This document shows, one piece after another, positions 1 to 7,473 of a stretch of 32,717 bases of DNA. The translations under genes and the position numbers were made by a program. Source of the stretch: CAWDPQ01 sp049642465 (GTDB lineage Bacteria > Acidobacteriota > Vicinamibacteria > Vicinamibacterales > 2-12-FULL-66-21); NCBI GenBank assembly GCA_049642465.1, contig JBAROV010000176.1, forward strand, positions 1-32,717, written 5' to 3'. Numbering within the stretch: position 1 is the stretch's first letter; each line of letters starts with the position of its first letter. Below the pieces are notes generated by a model. It did not search any database and was not told the DNA's origin. It saw nothing but the letters and a program-made list of their open reading frames with translations.

Positions 1-1675
1 CAGACCAGCGGGATGGCGTGCCGTCCGGTTCTTTGCCCCACTCAAAAAAGCCGTAGGCCACGTGCATCAGATCGACGGCCGCAAGTTCCTGCCGCGCGCG
101 AAACGGGATGGAGAACACCAGCACGCCCCCGAGCACCCACGCTGCCGCCAGCTGCAGTCGGGGAAAACGCGATCGTCGCGCTTCTGCTCCGAAGCCGCTT
201 TCCGGCACACTGCGCGTCGCCACCCGCGGCACTGAGCGCCCCGCCGCAAGCCCCAGCGCAATCCAGAACACATACGACACTTCACGCACCATCAGGGGAT
301 TGCTCACCAGACTCGTGACGAGAAACGCGACCAGACCACTCGCAAGACCCGCGAGGCGGGCGTCGCGCGTCATGTGCAGTCCCGTCCACATTCGTTTGCT
401 CGCACCGACGAGGATCCACAGAAACAACGCCAGGCCAATCAGGCCCAATTCCGCGCCGAAGCGGAGGAAATCGTTATGTGGGTTCATCCGGCCCGGCCAG
501 AGCGCGCGCAGTTGGGGCGACGCGAACCCTCCAGCCACGAGAAAGAAGCGGTCGAAGCCGATGCCAAACAACGGCCGCGTAGCCAGAGTCTGCACCCCGG
601 CCCGGATCAGCTCGACGCGGACGATCAACGATTGCATCGCCATCGTTCCAGCCACATCGCGACCGACGGTCCACTTGTAACTGAGAATCATGACGAGGAC
701 CGTAACGAGGGCAAACGCGACGATGGCGCGAACCGCTGCAGCCTTTTGGCGAATCACGGAGAACAGCAACGCCGCGAGTCCCACGAGGGCAGCGGCAATG
801 CCTGACCGTGATCCCGTGAGGTAGAGCGCGGCCATCAGCGGAGTACCCGCCAAAACCCAAAGTAATCGCCGCCGCGACGCCGCCATCGCCACCCCCAGCG
901 CCACCAGCCAGCACAGCGCGAAGTACGAACCGGCCGCGATGTAGTCCCCAATCTGCGGCGAGATCCGGAGCCCGGCGGATGTTGCGCGCAGAGCCTCGAT
1001 GGCGCCTGGACTGCGGAGGACGATTTCCCCTAGTCGAACGACGCTCATCACGGCGAGACCCGCGCCGCCGAGCACGAGCATGCGCAGCGCTCGCTCAAAA
1101 AAGGTGGAGTCCAGTTGGCAAAGGGCGGCCGCCACCACGTACAACGCGAGCCCTTCGAGAACTAGCGTGGCGGTGACCAGGACCGCGAAGTCGCCGGGTT
1201 GGACGAAGTAGTCGCGAACCAGGAAGCGCAGTAACGATAGAACGTACGCCGATGGGTACGTGGTTTCGACCTGGTAGACACGCAGCCAGACGGTAAGCGA
1301 GGCGACGATCGCGACCGCGAACAGCACGACGGGGGTTGAGATCCGGGCGGTCAGCGCGCGGCGGAAGAGGCTGCCCCGTGGGATAGCGCGCACGACGCAA
1401 CCCGCCATGGATCCAACGACCAGGACCTCGGTGACCCGCAGCATGGGAACCCCCGCGAGGTGCGACAGGATGGTTCCAAAACCAACGAGCGCGATAGTAA
1501 CGAGGAGAGCCGCCTCAGGTCGGGCGATTGCCAGGGTGCAGAATCCGGCGAGGGCCGTTCGCACCGTCCAGTTGCTTTCGGGCGAGAGGGCGACGGACAC
1601 GAGCACGACCACAAGTGGCAGGAGCAGGATGACCCAGCCGGCCGTCGCACCAAGTCGTCGCGCTCGGTCGCTCAA
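1..1675 (-). CDS. O-antigen ligase / polymerase family membrane protein (Wzy_C type), C-terminus cut by the window edge
   Basis: The frame is open on the minus strand from a TTG at 1675 to the window edge (558 codons, no stop). The product is very hydrophobic, with many predicted membrane helices. It carries a TGSRSGI motif near residue 290 and NPHNDFLRFGAELG near residue 395, which matches the periplasmic-loop/His motif of the Wzy_C (O-antigen ligase) family. Members join or polymerise O-antigen-like glycans on undecaprenyl carriers at the inner membrane. The TTG overlaps the TGA of the upstream methyltransferase (TTGA) and an AAGGTG sits 4-5 nt before it, which supports translational coupling. 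The frame is closed by a TAA just upstream, so no earlier start exists. Ligase, polymerase and protein O-glycosyltransferase cannot be told apart from sequence alone. Confidence 0.8.
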   Translation of the reverse strand, partial: MSDRARRLGATAGWVILLLPLVVVLVSVALSPESNWTVRTALAGFCTLAIARPEAALLVTIALVGFGTILSHLAGVPMLRVTEVLVVGSMAGCVVRAIPRGSLFRRALTARISTPVVLFAVAIVASLTVWLRVYQVETTYPSAYVLSLLRFLVRDYFVQPGDFAVLVTATLVLEGLALYVVAAALCQLDSTFFERALRMLVLGGAGLAVMSVVRLGEIVLRSPGAIEALRATSAGLRISPQIGDYIAAGSYFALCWLVALGVAMAASRRRLLWVLAGTPLMAALYLTGSRSGIAAALVGLAALLFSVIRQKAAAVRAIVAFALVTVLVMILSYKWTVGRDVAGTMAMQSLIVRVELIRAGVQTLATRPLFGIGFDRFFLVAGGFASPQLRALWPGRMNPHNDFLRFGAELGLIGLALFLWILVGASKRMWTGLHMTRDARLAGLASGLVAFLVTSLVSNPLMVREVSYVFWIALGLAAGRSVPRVATRSVPESGFGAEARRSRFPRLQLAAAWVLGGVLVFSIPFRARQELAAVDLMHVAYGFFEWGKEPDGTPSRWS

Positions 1676-3084
1676 CCAGCACCTTTAACGCCGACGATTG
1701 CGTAGTCCATGTGCGTAAACATTCGCGCGTTGAGCTTCTCGACGTTAGCGTTGAACGCTTCGACGAGTTCGGGCGGGAGAGCATCCGGCGCGGTGAGTGG
1801 AAGCGTCTGGAGCCGCTGTTGCTTGGCCACCGGCGAACGCCATTCGATGGATGCGGCAGTAAATCCGCTCGCCAGCACGAAGTACTTCAACGTCTCGGGA
1901 TGAAGCGGCCACCGATGCGTGATATCGCGGATGTAGCTCTCGAAGAAGGCAACCCAGCACGCGGGGTTCAGGGTCTCGAGAATGATCCGGCCGCCATTTT
2001 GAACTTTGTGAAAGGCAAGTTCGAGGAATCGGAGCAGGTAGTCGGGTTCGAGATGTTCAACGACTTGAACGGCAATTACGCCGCCCAATGATGCGTCAGG
2101 GAGGCTCGAGAGGTGTGTCACCGCATCGGCTTCCGTGACGTCGAGTCCTCGTGCCCGGCATTCTTCGACCATCTCATGGTTCAAATCGATGCCCTGGGCC
2201 TTGATTCCGCGGCTTCTCAGGAGATCGAGAAGCTCACCCCGCCCGCAGCCTACGTCGAGAACGTTCGAGGCTCCCTCGAAGAACGGAACGTACCCTTCGA
2301 GCCGTTGACGGATTGTCTCTCGCGATCCGCGGAACTGGTTTTCGAAGCCGACGTACTTGTACGCATCGAGTGCGCCATGAACCTCAGACTGCTGCACCCG
2401 GTGAACCTGGTGCCCTCGCTGAACCCCTTGAACCTGTTGAACCCTTTCCCCAAGTTCTCGCTTCATCGTGAGCGCGGCCTGATGGGCAATGGCGACCGTT
2501 GCCCGAAGCTCGACTTGCTCAGCGCTCAGACGCTCTGCGCGCGTCATCAGCGATTCCCAGCGTTTCAGAAAGCTGTCTCCCATCGCACTCAACGCCGCGT
2601 TGAGGACCAGATCGCTGCTGGCGTGATCGCGATCCTTCGTGTCCACGTAGGCGGTAATCTGCTGGAGGAACAAGAGGAGTTGGGAGTGGAATTCTGCCTG
2701 GACGGCCGCCGTCCTGTTGAGCACGGCGATCGTTTCATCCAGCGCCCGCTGGGAGACGCGCCCGGCCGTCGCATTCCGATTCAAATGATCGACGAGCTGT
2801 GAATTGAAGGTCAGTTGCCGCTGCAGAAATGGTGCAACGATGCGCCAGATGAATGTCTTCAGCCTGCCGGCTGGACCGCCAAACGCCGGCGCTGCCGGCA
2901 GGATGTTCCACGACTCGTTCAGCGGCGTGAGTTGGTGGTCGTCGTACCCTGGCGGGATCGCCGCGAGTGGCGAAGGGCCGCGGAACGTTTTATCGAGCGC
3001 GGTGAGCGCGTCGTTGTACCGGCGGTCCGCCTCGTCTCGCTCTTCCTTGAGGCGCCGTAGTGTGGCCTCGAGCGTTTCGGCCAT
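1672..3084 (-). CDS. Class I SAM-dependent methyltransferase with long N-terminal helical/coiled-coil region
   Basis: 470 residues. The first ~230 are helical and charged (starting MAETLEATLRRLKEERDEAD), consistent with coiled coil and no catalytic domain. The C-terminal half is a Rossmann methyltransferase: motif I VLDVGCGRGELLDLL, then GIDLN for the acidic motif, and VVEHLEPDYL and GGRIILETLNP as later motifs. The family includes O-antigen/polysaccharide chain-modifying methyltransferases. The position between a GT4 glycosyltransferase and a Wzy_C protein suggests a surface-glycan role, but the substrate is unknown. The ATG overlaps the thiG stop by one base (TGATG), and the stop overlaps the next gene. 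An in-frame 9-bp tandem repeat encodes VQx tripeptides just before the catalytic domain (2389-2442). Confidence 0.85.
   Translation of the reverse strand: MAETLEATLRRLKEERDEADRRYNDALTALDKTFRGPSPLAAIPPGYDDHQLTPLNESWNILPAAPAFGGPAGRLKTFIWRIVAPFLQRQLTFNSQLVDHLNRNATAGRVSQRALDETIAVLNRTAAVQAEFHSQLLLFLQQITAYVDTKDRDHASSDLVLNAALSAMGDSFLKRWESLMTRAERLSAEQVELRATVAIAHQAALTMKRELGERVQQVQGVQRGHQVHRVQQSEVHGALDAYKYVGFENQFRGSRETIRQRLEGYVPFFEGASNVLDVGCGRGELLDLLRSRGIKAQGIDLNHEMVEECRARGLDVTEADAVTHLSSLPDASLGGVIAVQVVEHLEPDYLLRFLELAFHKVQNGGRIILETLNPACWVAFFESYIRDITHRWPLHPETLKYFVLASGFTAASIEWRSPVAKQQRLQTLPLTAPDALPPELVEAFNANVEKLNARMFTHMDYAIVGVKGAG
2389..2442 (-). repeat. In-frame 9-bp tandem repeat (six units) inside the methyltransferase gene
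   Basis: Read on the minus strand there are six consecutive 9-bp units related to GTTCANNNN (for example GTTCAACAG, GTTCAAGGG, GTTCAGCGA, GTTCACCGG). They encode VQQ-VQG-VQR-GHQ-VHR-VQQ. The unit length is a multiple of three, so the frame is kept. The array lies at the junction between the helical N-terminal region and the methyltransferase domain. Confidence 0.85.
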
Positions 3085-3884
3085 CAGGCGCGTGTGCGAG
3101 GCCCGGCAGTCGCGGCAATCAGACCGTCGGTGGGACTGCTGGCGGAGGCGTACGACCGTTTCGGAATGCGGCCGGCGAGGAACGCGAGGCGTCCCGCCTC
3201 CACCGCGAGCTTCATCGCGGTTGCCATCGCCACCGGATCCCGCGCCAGCGCGATAGCGGTGTTCATCAGTACGCCGTCCGCCCCGAGCTCCATGGCAATC
3301 GCCGCATCGGACGCGGTGCCAACGCCGGCATCGACGATCACTGGCACCGTGGCCTGTTCGCGAATGATCAGCAGGTTATTCGCGTTCTGGATGCCAAGAC
3401 CCGAACCAATCGGAGCGCCGAGCGGCATCACTGCCGCAGCGCCGGCATCTTCGAGCTTCTTACAGACGACCGGATCGTCATTCGTGTAGGGCAGCACCAC
3501 GAAACCCTCGCGCACGAGGACGCGAGTCGCTTCGAGCAGCGCCACGTTGTCGGGGAAGAGCGTGCGCTCGTCGCCGATGACCTCGAGCTTCACCCAATTC
3601 GAACCTGCGACTTCCCGCCCGAGCCGTGCGGTGCGAATCGCCTCGTCGGCCGTGTAGCAGCCGGCCGTGTTCGGGAGCAGAAAAATCTTCGACGTGTCAA
3701 TGGAATCGACCAGCGAGCCCTTCGACCGATCGGAGAGATCCACCCGCCGGACCGCGACCGTGACCATCTCCGTGCCGCTCGCGCGATGCGCGTCGGCCAT
3801 CACGGCGTTCGACGGGTACTTGCCCGTGCCGACGATCAGGCGGGAACGAAAGGTTTTGCCTGCGATAACGAGAGTCTCATTCAT
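3084..3884 (-). CDS. thiG: Thiazole synthase ThiG
   Basis: 266 residues starting MNETLVIAGKTFRSRLIVGTG, with the TIM-barrel phosphate-binding ends and the active-site segment NWVKLEVIGD, where Lys99 would form the Schiff base. ThiG condenses 1-deoxy-D-xylulose 5-phosphate, dehydroglycine and ThiS-thiocarboxylate to build the thiamine thiazole. The ATG at 3884 is chosen because homology begins there. A longer reading to 3995 would only translate the palindromic repeat. No strong Shine-Dalgarno is visible before this ATG. thiS lies upstream on the same strand, separated by 218 bp that hold a repeat. Length is normal for the family. Confidence 0.95.
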   Translation of the reverse strand: MNETLVIAGKTFRSRLIVGTGKYPSNAVMADAHRASGTEMVTVAVRRVDLSDRSKGSLVDSIDTSKIFLLPNTAGCYTADEAIRTARLGREVAGSNWVKLEVIGDERTLFPDNVALLEATRVLVREGFVVLPYTNDDPVVCKKLEDAGAAAVMPLGAPIGSGLGIQNANNLLIIREQATVPVIVDAGVGTASDAAIAMELGADGVLMNTAIALARDPVAMATAMKLAVEAGRLAFLAGRIPKRSYASASSPTDGLIAATAGPRTRA

Positions 3885-3927
3885 GATCTTTTTTGGATCT
3901 GCGGCCTCTACGAGCCAGTGGCGTGTC

Positions 3928-4092
3928 ACAGCTGAATCGGTATCGCTGCGGGCACCCACGCGGGTCCTGTCGCGCGGCTGCCCATTCGGATGCAAGCGCG
4001 CCGCGGCGAGGTGCCCGGGTCCCCGCGCTTGATCCGCATGGGCGCCCGCCGCGCGCCACCCGCGAGCCCGCCGTCACTACCGATTCAGCTGT
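3928..4092. repeat. ~165-bp palindromic repeat, copy A (between thiS and thiG)
   Basis: The element is bounded by a perfect 15-bp inverted repeat (ACAGCTGAATCGGTA at 3928-3942, complement at 4078-4092). It contains an inner stem, 3980-4000 paired with 4024-4043, broken only by one T/C mismatch and one bulged G. A second copy in the same orientation lies at 8064-8222. It does not encode a plausible protein and sits inside the thiS-thiG operon. It resembles a MITE/REP-type or RNA-structured intergenic repeat; which of these is unknown. Confidence 0.85.
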
Positions 4093-4102
4093 TACAGCCG
4101 AA

Positions 4103-4309
4103 TCAACCACCCCCGACAATATTCACCACTTCCACCTCATCCCCTGCACTCACCACCGTCTCTTCATACTTCGCCCGCTTGACCATGGTGAGATTGTGCT
4201 CGACCGCAACCAGGCGCGGATCGAGGCCGAGACCTGCGAGAAGGGCACTGATCGTCATGGGACCGGCGATTTCGTGCGGTTCGCCGTTGAGGAAGAAGCG
4301 GATCGTCAG
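4103..4309 (-). CDS. thiS: ThiS, sulfur-carrier protein of thiazole synthesis (probable CTG start)
   Basis: A 68-residue beta-grasp protein, TIRFFLNGEPHE at the N-terminus and VEVVNIVGGG at the C-terminus. The terminal Gly-Gly is the site that is adenylated and thiocarboxylated. ThiS donates sulfur to ThiG, encoded downstream. No ATG, GTG or TTG is in frame at the expected position. A CTG at 4309 lies 7 nt after AGG and gives exactly the usual ThiS length and N-terminus; an ATT at 4312 is the alternative. The only in-frame ATG (within GPMTIS) would remove the first beta strands. The gene begins 4 nt after the GT4 stop codon. Confidence 0.88.
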   Translation of the reverse strand: MTIRFFLNGEPHEIAGPMTISALLAGLGLDPRLVAVEHNLTMVKRAKYEETVVSAGDEVEVVNIVGGG

Positions 4310-4313
4310 AATT

Positions 4314-5654
4314 CTACCTCGTTTGCCCGAATGGCGCAGGCATGCCGAACGGCTTCAGCAAGCGTTCGAGCAGGTCTGTGCCGCTCTCGAGGAGATGCAT
4401 TGGCAGCGCCGGTTTCGGCGCATCCTTCTCGCGCGCCACGGCCATCAGCCGCTCGTAATCGTCGCGCATCGCCTCGGGCGAATGTTCCCGCAACCAGTAG
4501 CGTTGCGCCGCGTCTCCGAGCGAGCGTCGCAGCGTATCGTCTTCGGCCAGGCGACGCATCGCCAGCCTCAACGAGTGATCCTCGTCCAGAATATCAATGG
4601 CCACAGCCACCGGTTCCTGGTCGACCGAACGGCCGCCAAAGTGCGTCCAGGTGCGCGGGTCGAGGGTTGGCAGATCGACGGTCTGCACCAGATCGACGAT
4701 GATGGACGGTTTGCCCGCCGCCAGTGCGCGCAGCCACGGGCCCGAAACCTCACGCGCCGTCGGCCAGCGAAGATTGAGCGTCACATCCACGGCAGCAATC
4801 GCGTCCGTCAACTCCTGATCCGTAGCGAGATAGCCGGTTTCAATCACCCGGTCCTCGAGAGCACGCGACCGAATCTCCGCGGCAAGATCGAAGTATGGTG
4901 CGCTCGCGCCGCCGAGCATGAGCCGAGCGTCAGGCGCGTAAGCAGCGAGTGCCTGGAACGCATCCAGAATCTGAGGAAGGCGTTTCTCGAGAGTCAGACC
5001 ACCGAAACACCCGAAGAGCACCGCCTCCTGTGAGATCGCGAATCGTTCGCGGACGCGCTGCCGTGCAGCTTGCTGTTGCTCGGGGCTGACGCACGTTCCC
5101 TGACTGAGCCGCACGTATTCGATGGTGACATCCTCCATGTCCGCCGCGAGATGCGCGGCCAGCGGTCGGCTATGTACCGCCGTGAGTTTGGATGCCTCGA
5201 CGGCCAGTCGGGTCATCGGCCACATGTAATAAAGGTAGGAGTCGAATCCGGCGACCGCCAGCTCAGCTGCGTCGGGCGATTCGTCAGGATGATTGGCGCG
5301 GAATTCGGCTCGATACGCATCCGCGGCCTGTCGGGTCAGCAGAGCCGCCGCTCGAGCATGATGCAGGTGCGCGTCGTGCAAGACGAGCAGGCCAGGAAAG
5401 CGGAACAGGTACGGCCAGAGGTAATCGTGAAGCGACGAGTTTCCGAGCTGATAGACGGTCAGATCGTACGGCGTTTGCCGATGCCGCCAGACGAACTCGT
5501 GGGCCGAGTGTGCGTCGGAGGCAAACGAGGCGACAGACTCATCGGTGAACACGTCGATCTCATGACGGGCTCGCAATGCCGGCACGAGTTCGGCACTGCA
5601 GGTCGCGACGCCGGATTTAACGGGAGGCCAGGGGCTGAACCACGCGATGCGCAC
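4314..5654 (-). CDS. GT4-family glycosyltransferase
   Basis: 446 residues beginning VRIAWFSPWPPVKSGVATCS (GTG start), the typical Gly-rich N-terminal Rossmann opening of GT-B glycosyltransferases. The C-terminal half contains LFGCFGGLTLEKRLPQILDA, then LMLGG, and a region resembling the nucleotide-sugar binding domain (VDVTLNLRWPTAREVSGPWL). Enzymes of this type transfer sugars from nucleotide donors to growing glycans on the cytoplasmic face. It is the first gene of the minus-strand run that continues to thiS, thiG, the methyltransferase and the Wzy_C protein, so a polysaccharide role is likely. Donor and acceptor cannot be predicted. The start at 5654 matches the first residue of the conserved fold. 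Confidence 0.85.
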   Translation of the reverse strand: MRIAWFSPWPPVKSGVATCSAELVPALRARHEIDVFTDESVASFASDAHSAHEFVWRHRQTPYDLTVYQLGNSSLHDYLWPYLFRFPGLLVLHDAHLHHARAAALLTRQAADAYRAEFRANHPDESPDAAELAVAGFDSYLYYMWPMTRLAVEASKLTAVHSRPLAAHLAADMEDVTIEYVRLSQGTCVSPEQQQAARQRVRERFAISQEAVLFGCFGGLTLEKRLPQILDAFQALAAYAPDARLMLGGASAPYFDLAAEIRSRALEDRVIETGYLATDQELTDAIAAVDVTLNLRWPTAREVSGPWLRALAAGKPSIIVDLVQTVDLPTLDPRTWTHFGGRSVDQEPVAVAIDILDEDHSLRLAMRRLAEDDTLRRSLGDAAQRYWLREHSPEAMRDDYERLMAVAREKDAPKPALPMHLLESGTDLLERLLKPFGMPAPFGQTR

Positions 5655-5896
5655 GAAACATTCTAGTCCGGGGGGCTTCGCCCCGCCCGGCCCCCCTACA
5701 CTTCTGTTGGATGGCGGGGCCCCTGCACCCCGCCAAGCTCACTCCGCTACGCTCGCTCTTCGCAGCTCGCTCCGCTGCGTTCGCGCGCTCGCACGCGCTT
5801 GATTCGGCTTCGCCTTGGCGCCGTAGCCGTCTTACGGCGGAGGCGGCTCGTGTGGCTCACTCGCTGCGCTCGTTCGCGTTTCCGCTGATTGGGCTG
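5655..5896. other. GC-rich divergent spacer with palindromic segments
   Basis: No convincing gene. It contains GC-rich inverted repeats, such as GGGG-CTTCG-CCCC near 5685 and GCCGTA/TACGGC arms near 5820-5840, and reiterated CGCTGCGCTCG-like words. It lies between the divergent GT4 gene and the nuo operon and probably holds the promoters of both, but I cannot place a convincing -35/-10 pair for the minus-strand operon. Confidence 0.5.
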
Positions 5897-5905
5897 TGAT
5901 AGCAT
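5897..5905 (+). promoter_or_regulatory. Possible extended -10 promoter element upstream of the structured RNA
   Basis: The TGATAGCAT string fits an extended -10 (TGn followed by TAGCAT). No good -35 is found at normal spacing. It would start a transcript near 5912, exactly at the structured element that follows. Confidence 0.35.
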
Positions 5906-5910
5906 CTGAG

Positions 5911-6003
5911 GTTTGACGCCCCGTTTGCCGCCTGGACCTAAGAGCCCGCGGCGAGGGGACGTCGGACCATCGCGCCAGGGCAGAGGACCGGCGCGCTTTT
6001 TTT
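5911..6003 (+). ncRNA. Candidate structured RNA or nuo leader element ending in an intrinsic terminator
   Basis: Two consecutive hairpins are followed by a T tract. The first is long: GACGCCCC at 5915-5922 pairs with GGGG-A-CGTC at 5955-5963, and TGCCGC at 5926-5931 pairs with GCGGCG at 5948-5953. The second is CGCGCC (5971-5976) with GGCGCG (5990-5995), followed by C and seven Ts. I do not recognise it as a known riboswitch, SRP RNA or tRNA. It ends about 100 nt before nuoA, so it is either a free small RNA or an attenuator in the nuo leader. Confidence 0.55.
5971..6003 (+). terminator. Rho-independent terminator upstream of nuoA
   Basis: A 6-bp perfect GC stem (5971-5976/5990-5995), 13-nt loop, then C and seven consecutive Ts (5997-6003). 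It points toward nuoA. Confidence 0.75.
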
Positions 6004-6041
6004 CGTCCCCGCTTGAGAAAACATTCACAAGCGGCTGTCAG

Positions 6042-6073
6042 GGTGCCAGGGTGCCAAGGTGCCAGGGTGCCAA
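6042..6073 (+). repeat. 8-bp tandem repeat, four units
   Basis: Units GGTGCCAG, GGTGCCAA, GGTGCCAG, GGTGCCAA in the nuoA leader, directly abutting the following 7-bp array. Confidence 0.95.
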
Positions 6074-6101
6074 AACTGGAAACTGGTAACTGGGAACTGA
6101 A
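6074..6101 (+). repeat. 7-bp tandem repeat, four units, forming the nuoA ribosome-binding region
   Basis: Units AACTGGA, AACTGGT, AACTGGG, AACTGAA end three bases before the nuoA ATG. The only Shine-Dalgarno-like bases (GGGA) are part of the third unit. Confidence 0.95.
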
Positions 6102-6104
6102 ACG

Positions 6105-6470
6105 ATGCACGGCTGGGTTCCTATCCTGATCATGATTGGGCTCGGCGCCGGTTTCGGGGCGTTCAACATCGTTTTGTCCCACCTGCTCGGCCCGAAAAAG
6201 CCCACTCCGGAAAAGCTCGCGCCCTATGAATGCGGCATGCCGCCGGTCGGCGACGCGCGTGAGCGGCATCCGGTGAAGTTCTACCTCGTGGCCATGATCT
6301 TTTTGCTCTTCGATATCGAAGTGGCGTTTCTCTATCCCTTTGCGATGGCGCTGCGAGATTTGCGGTGGCTGGGGTTCATCCAACTCGTGGTCTTTTTCGC
6401 GATCCTGACCGCCGGCTACGTCTACGTCTGGCGCAAGGGGGTTTTGGATTGGGGCAAGGAGCGCTCCTAA
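6105..6470 (+). CDS. nuoA: NADH-quinone oxidoreductase subunit A
   Basis: 121 residues with three predicted membrane helices and the family signature YECGMPPVGDARERHPVKFY followed by FLLFDIEVAFLYPFA. NuoA is a small membrane-arm subunit of complex I near the quinone site, and its conserved loop carries the Cys that reports active/deactive states in relatives. It is the first gene of the nuo operon. The ATG lies right after a 7-bp tandem repeat, with only a weak GGGA before it. The stop is 3 nt before nuoB. Length is normal. Confidence 0.97.
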   Translation: MHGWVPILIMIGLGAGFGAFNIVLSHLLGPKKPTPEKLAPYECGMPPVGDARERHPVKFYLVAMIFLLFDIEVAFLYPFAMALRDLRWLGFIQLVVFFAILTAGYVYVWRKGVLDWGKERS

Positions 6471-6473
6471 TCT

Positions 6474-6938
6474 ATGGCCGACATTGAAATCCCGGTTCTA
6501 ACGACGACGGTTGACAAGATGGTGGCGTGGGCGCGGCGGTCGTCCATCTGGCCGGTGACCTTCGGCCTGGCGTGCTGCGCGATTGAGATGATGGCGATGA
6601 GCGCCTCGCGCTACGATATCGCGCGATTTGGGGCGGAGGTCTTTCGCGGTTCCCCGCGGCAGTCCGACCTCATGATCATCGCCGGCCGGCTGTCGAGGAA
6701 GATGGCACCGGTGCTGCGCCGGATTTACGACCAGATGCCGGAACCCAAATACGTGATCTCGATGGGGGCGTGCGCGTCGATTGGCGGCGTGTTCGACAAC
6801 TACGCGATCGTGCAGGGGGTCGAGCAGGTGGTCCCGATCGATGTCTTCGTTCCGGGCTGTCCACCGCGCCCCGAATCCCTCATCTACGGCATCGTCCAGT
6901 TGCAGAGAAAGATCGACAAGTCGAAGGCGTTCGCGTGA
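6474..6938 (+). CDS. nuoB: NADH-quinone oxidoreductase subunit B
   Basis: 154 residues. The N2 [4Fe-4S] ligands are all visible: the tandem Cys34-Cys35 in FGLACCAIEMM, Cys100 in GACASIGG and Cys129 in VPGCPPRPE. NuoB sits at the junction of the peripheral and membrane arms and passes electrons from N2 to quinone. Its normal electron donor, NuoI, is not encoded in this operon. The last bases overlap the nuoC start (GTGA). Confidence 0.98.
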   Translation: MADIEIPVLTTTVDKMVAWARRSSIWPVTFGLACCAIEMMAMSASRYDIARFGAEVFRGSPRQSDLMIIAGRLSRKMAPVLRRIYDQMPEPKYVISMGACASIGGVFDNYAIVQGVEQVVPIDVFVPGCPPRPESLIYGIVQLQRKIDKSKAFA

Positions 6939-7462
6939 CCTCCGTCGCCTCGTCAATTCCCGGTATCGTCGAGGCGCCGTCTGCCGACGGCATGCCCACG
7001 GTGTACATCCGTCGGGAGGAGCTCGAGGCGGGCTGCCTGGCGATTCGCGACGCGGGGTTTTCGGTGCTGCTCGATGCGATCCCGGTGGACTTGTACCCGC
7101 GCGAGCCGCGTTTTGAAATCAGTTACTTGCTGCTGAATCCCGGTCTCGATGGCAAGCCCGCGAGGCTGCGCGTGAAGGTACAGATTCCTGGAACCGATCC
7201 GCGGTGCCAGACGCTTTGTGGCGTGTGGCGCGCGGCGAATTGGGCAGAGCGTGAGGCCTACGACCTCTTCGGTATTCACTTCGACGGACATCCTGATCTC
7301 CGGCGGATTCTGATGCCGGACGACTGGGAAGGCTTTCCACTCCGTAAGGACTATCCGGTTCAGATCAAGGACCCGGTTAAAACGTACGAACCGCTGCAAC
7401 TGTCGGAGGAGGAATTCATCGCCAACCTCGAAGCCGACCGCGAACGAGCGCGGAACGACTGA
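6935..7462 (+). CDS. nuoC: NADH-quinone oxidoreductase subunit C
   Basis: 175 residues from a GTG overlapping the nuoB stop. The family signature EREAYDLFGIHFDGHPDLRR-ILMPDDWEGFPLRKDYP is present near residues 105-145. NuoC is the 30-kDa structural subunit of the peripheral arm, contacting NuoD and NuoB. It is separate from nuoD here, with gmhA inserted between them, whereas some bacteria fuse the two. The GTG start is chosen because the conserved N-terminal part follows and because of the tight overlap. Confidence 0.95.
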   Translation: MTSVASSIPGIVEAPSADGMPTVYIRREELEAGCLAIRDAGFSVLLDAIPVDLYPREPRFEISYLLLNPGLDGKPARLRVKVQIPGTDPRCQTLCGVWRAANWAEREAYDLFGIHFDGHPDLRRILMPDDWEGFPLRKDYPVQIKDPVKTYEPLQLSEEEFIANLEADRERARND

Positions 7463-7473
7463 GGGGGGGACGT

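Noticed and set aside
3885..3995. N-terminal extension of ThiG to an earlier start at 3995
   Set aside because: The added residues only translate the palindromic repeat; homology begins at the ATG at 3884.
6013..6041. Second nuo promoter with TTGAGA as -35
   Set aside because: The hexamer at proper spacing (TGTCAG) does not resemble a -10.
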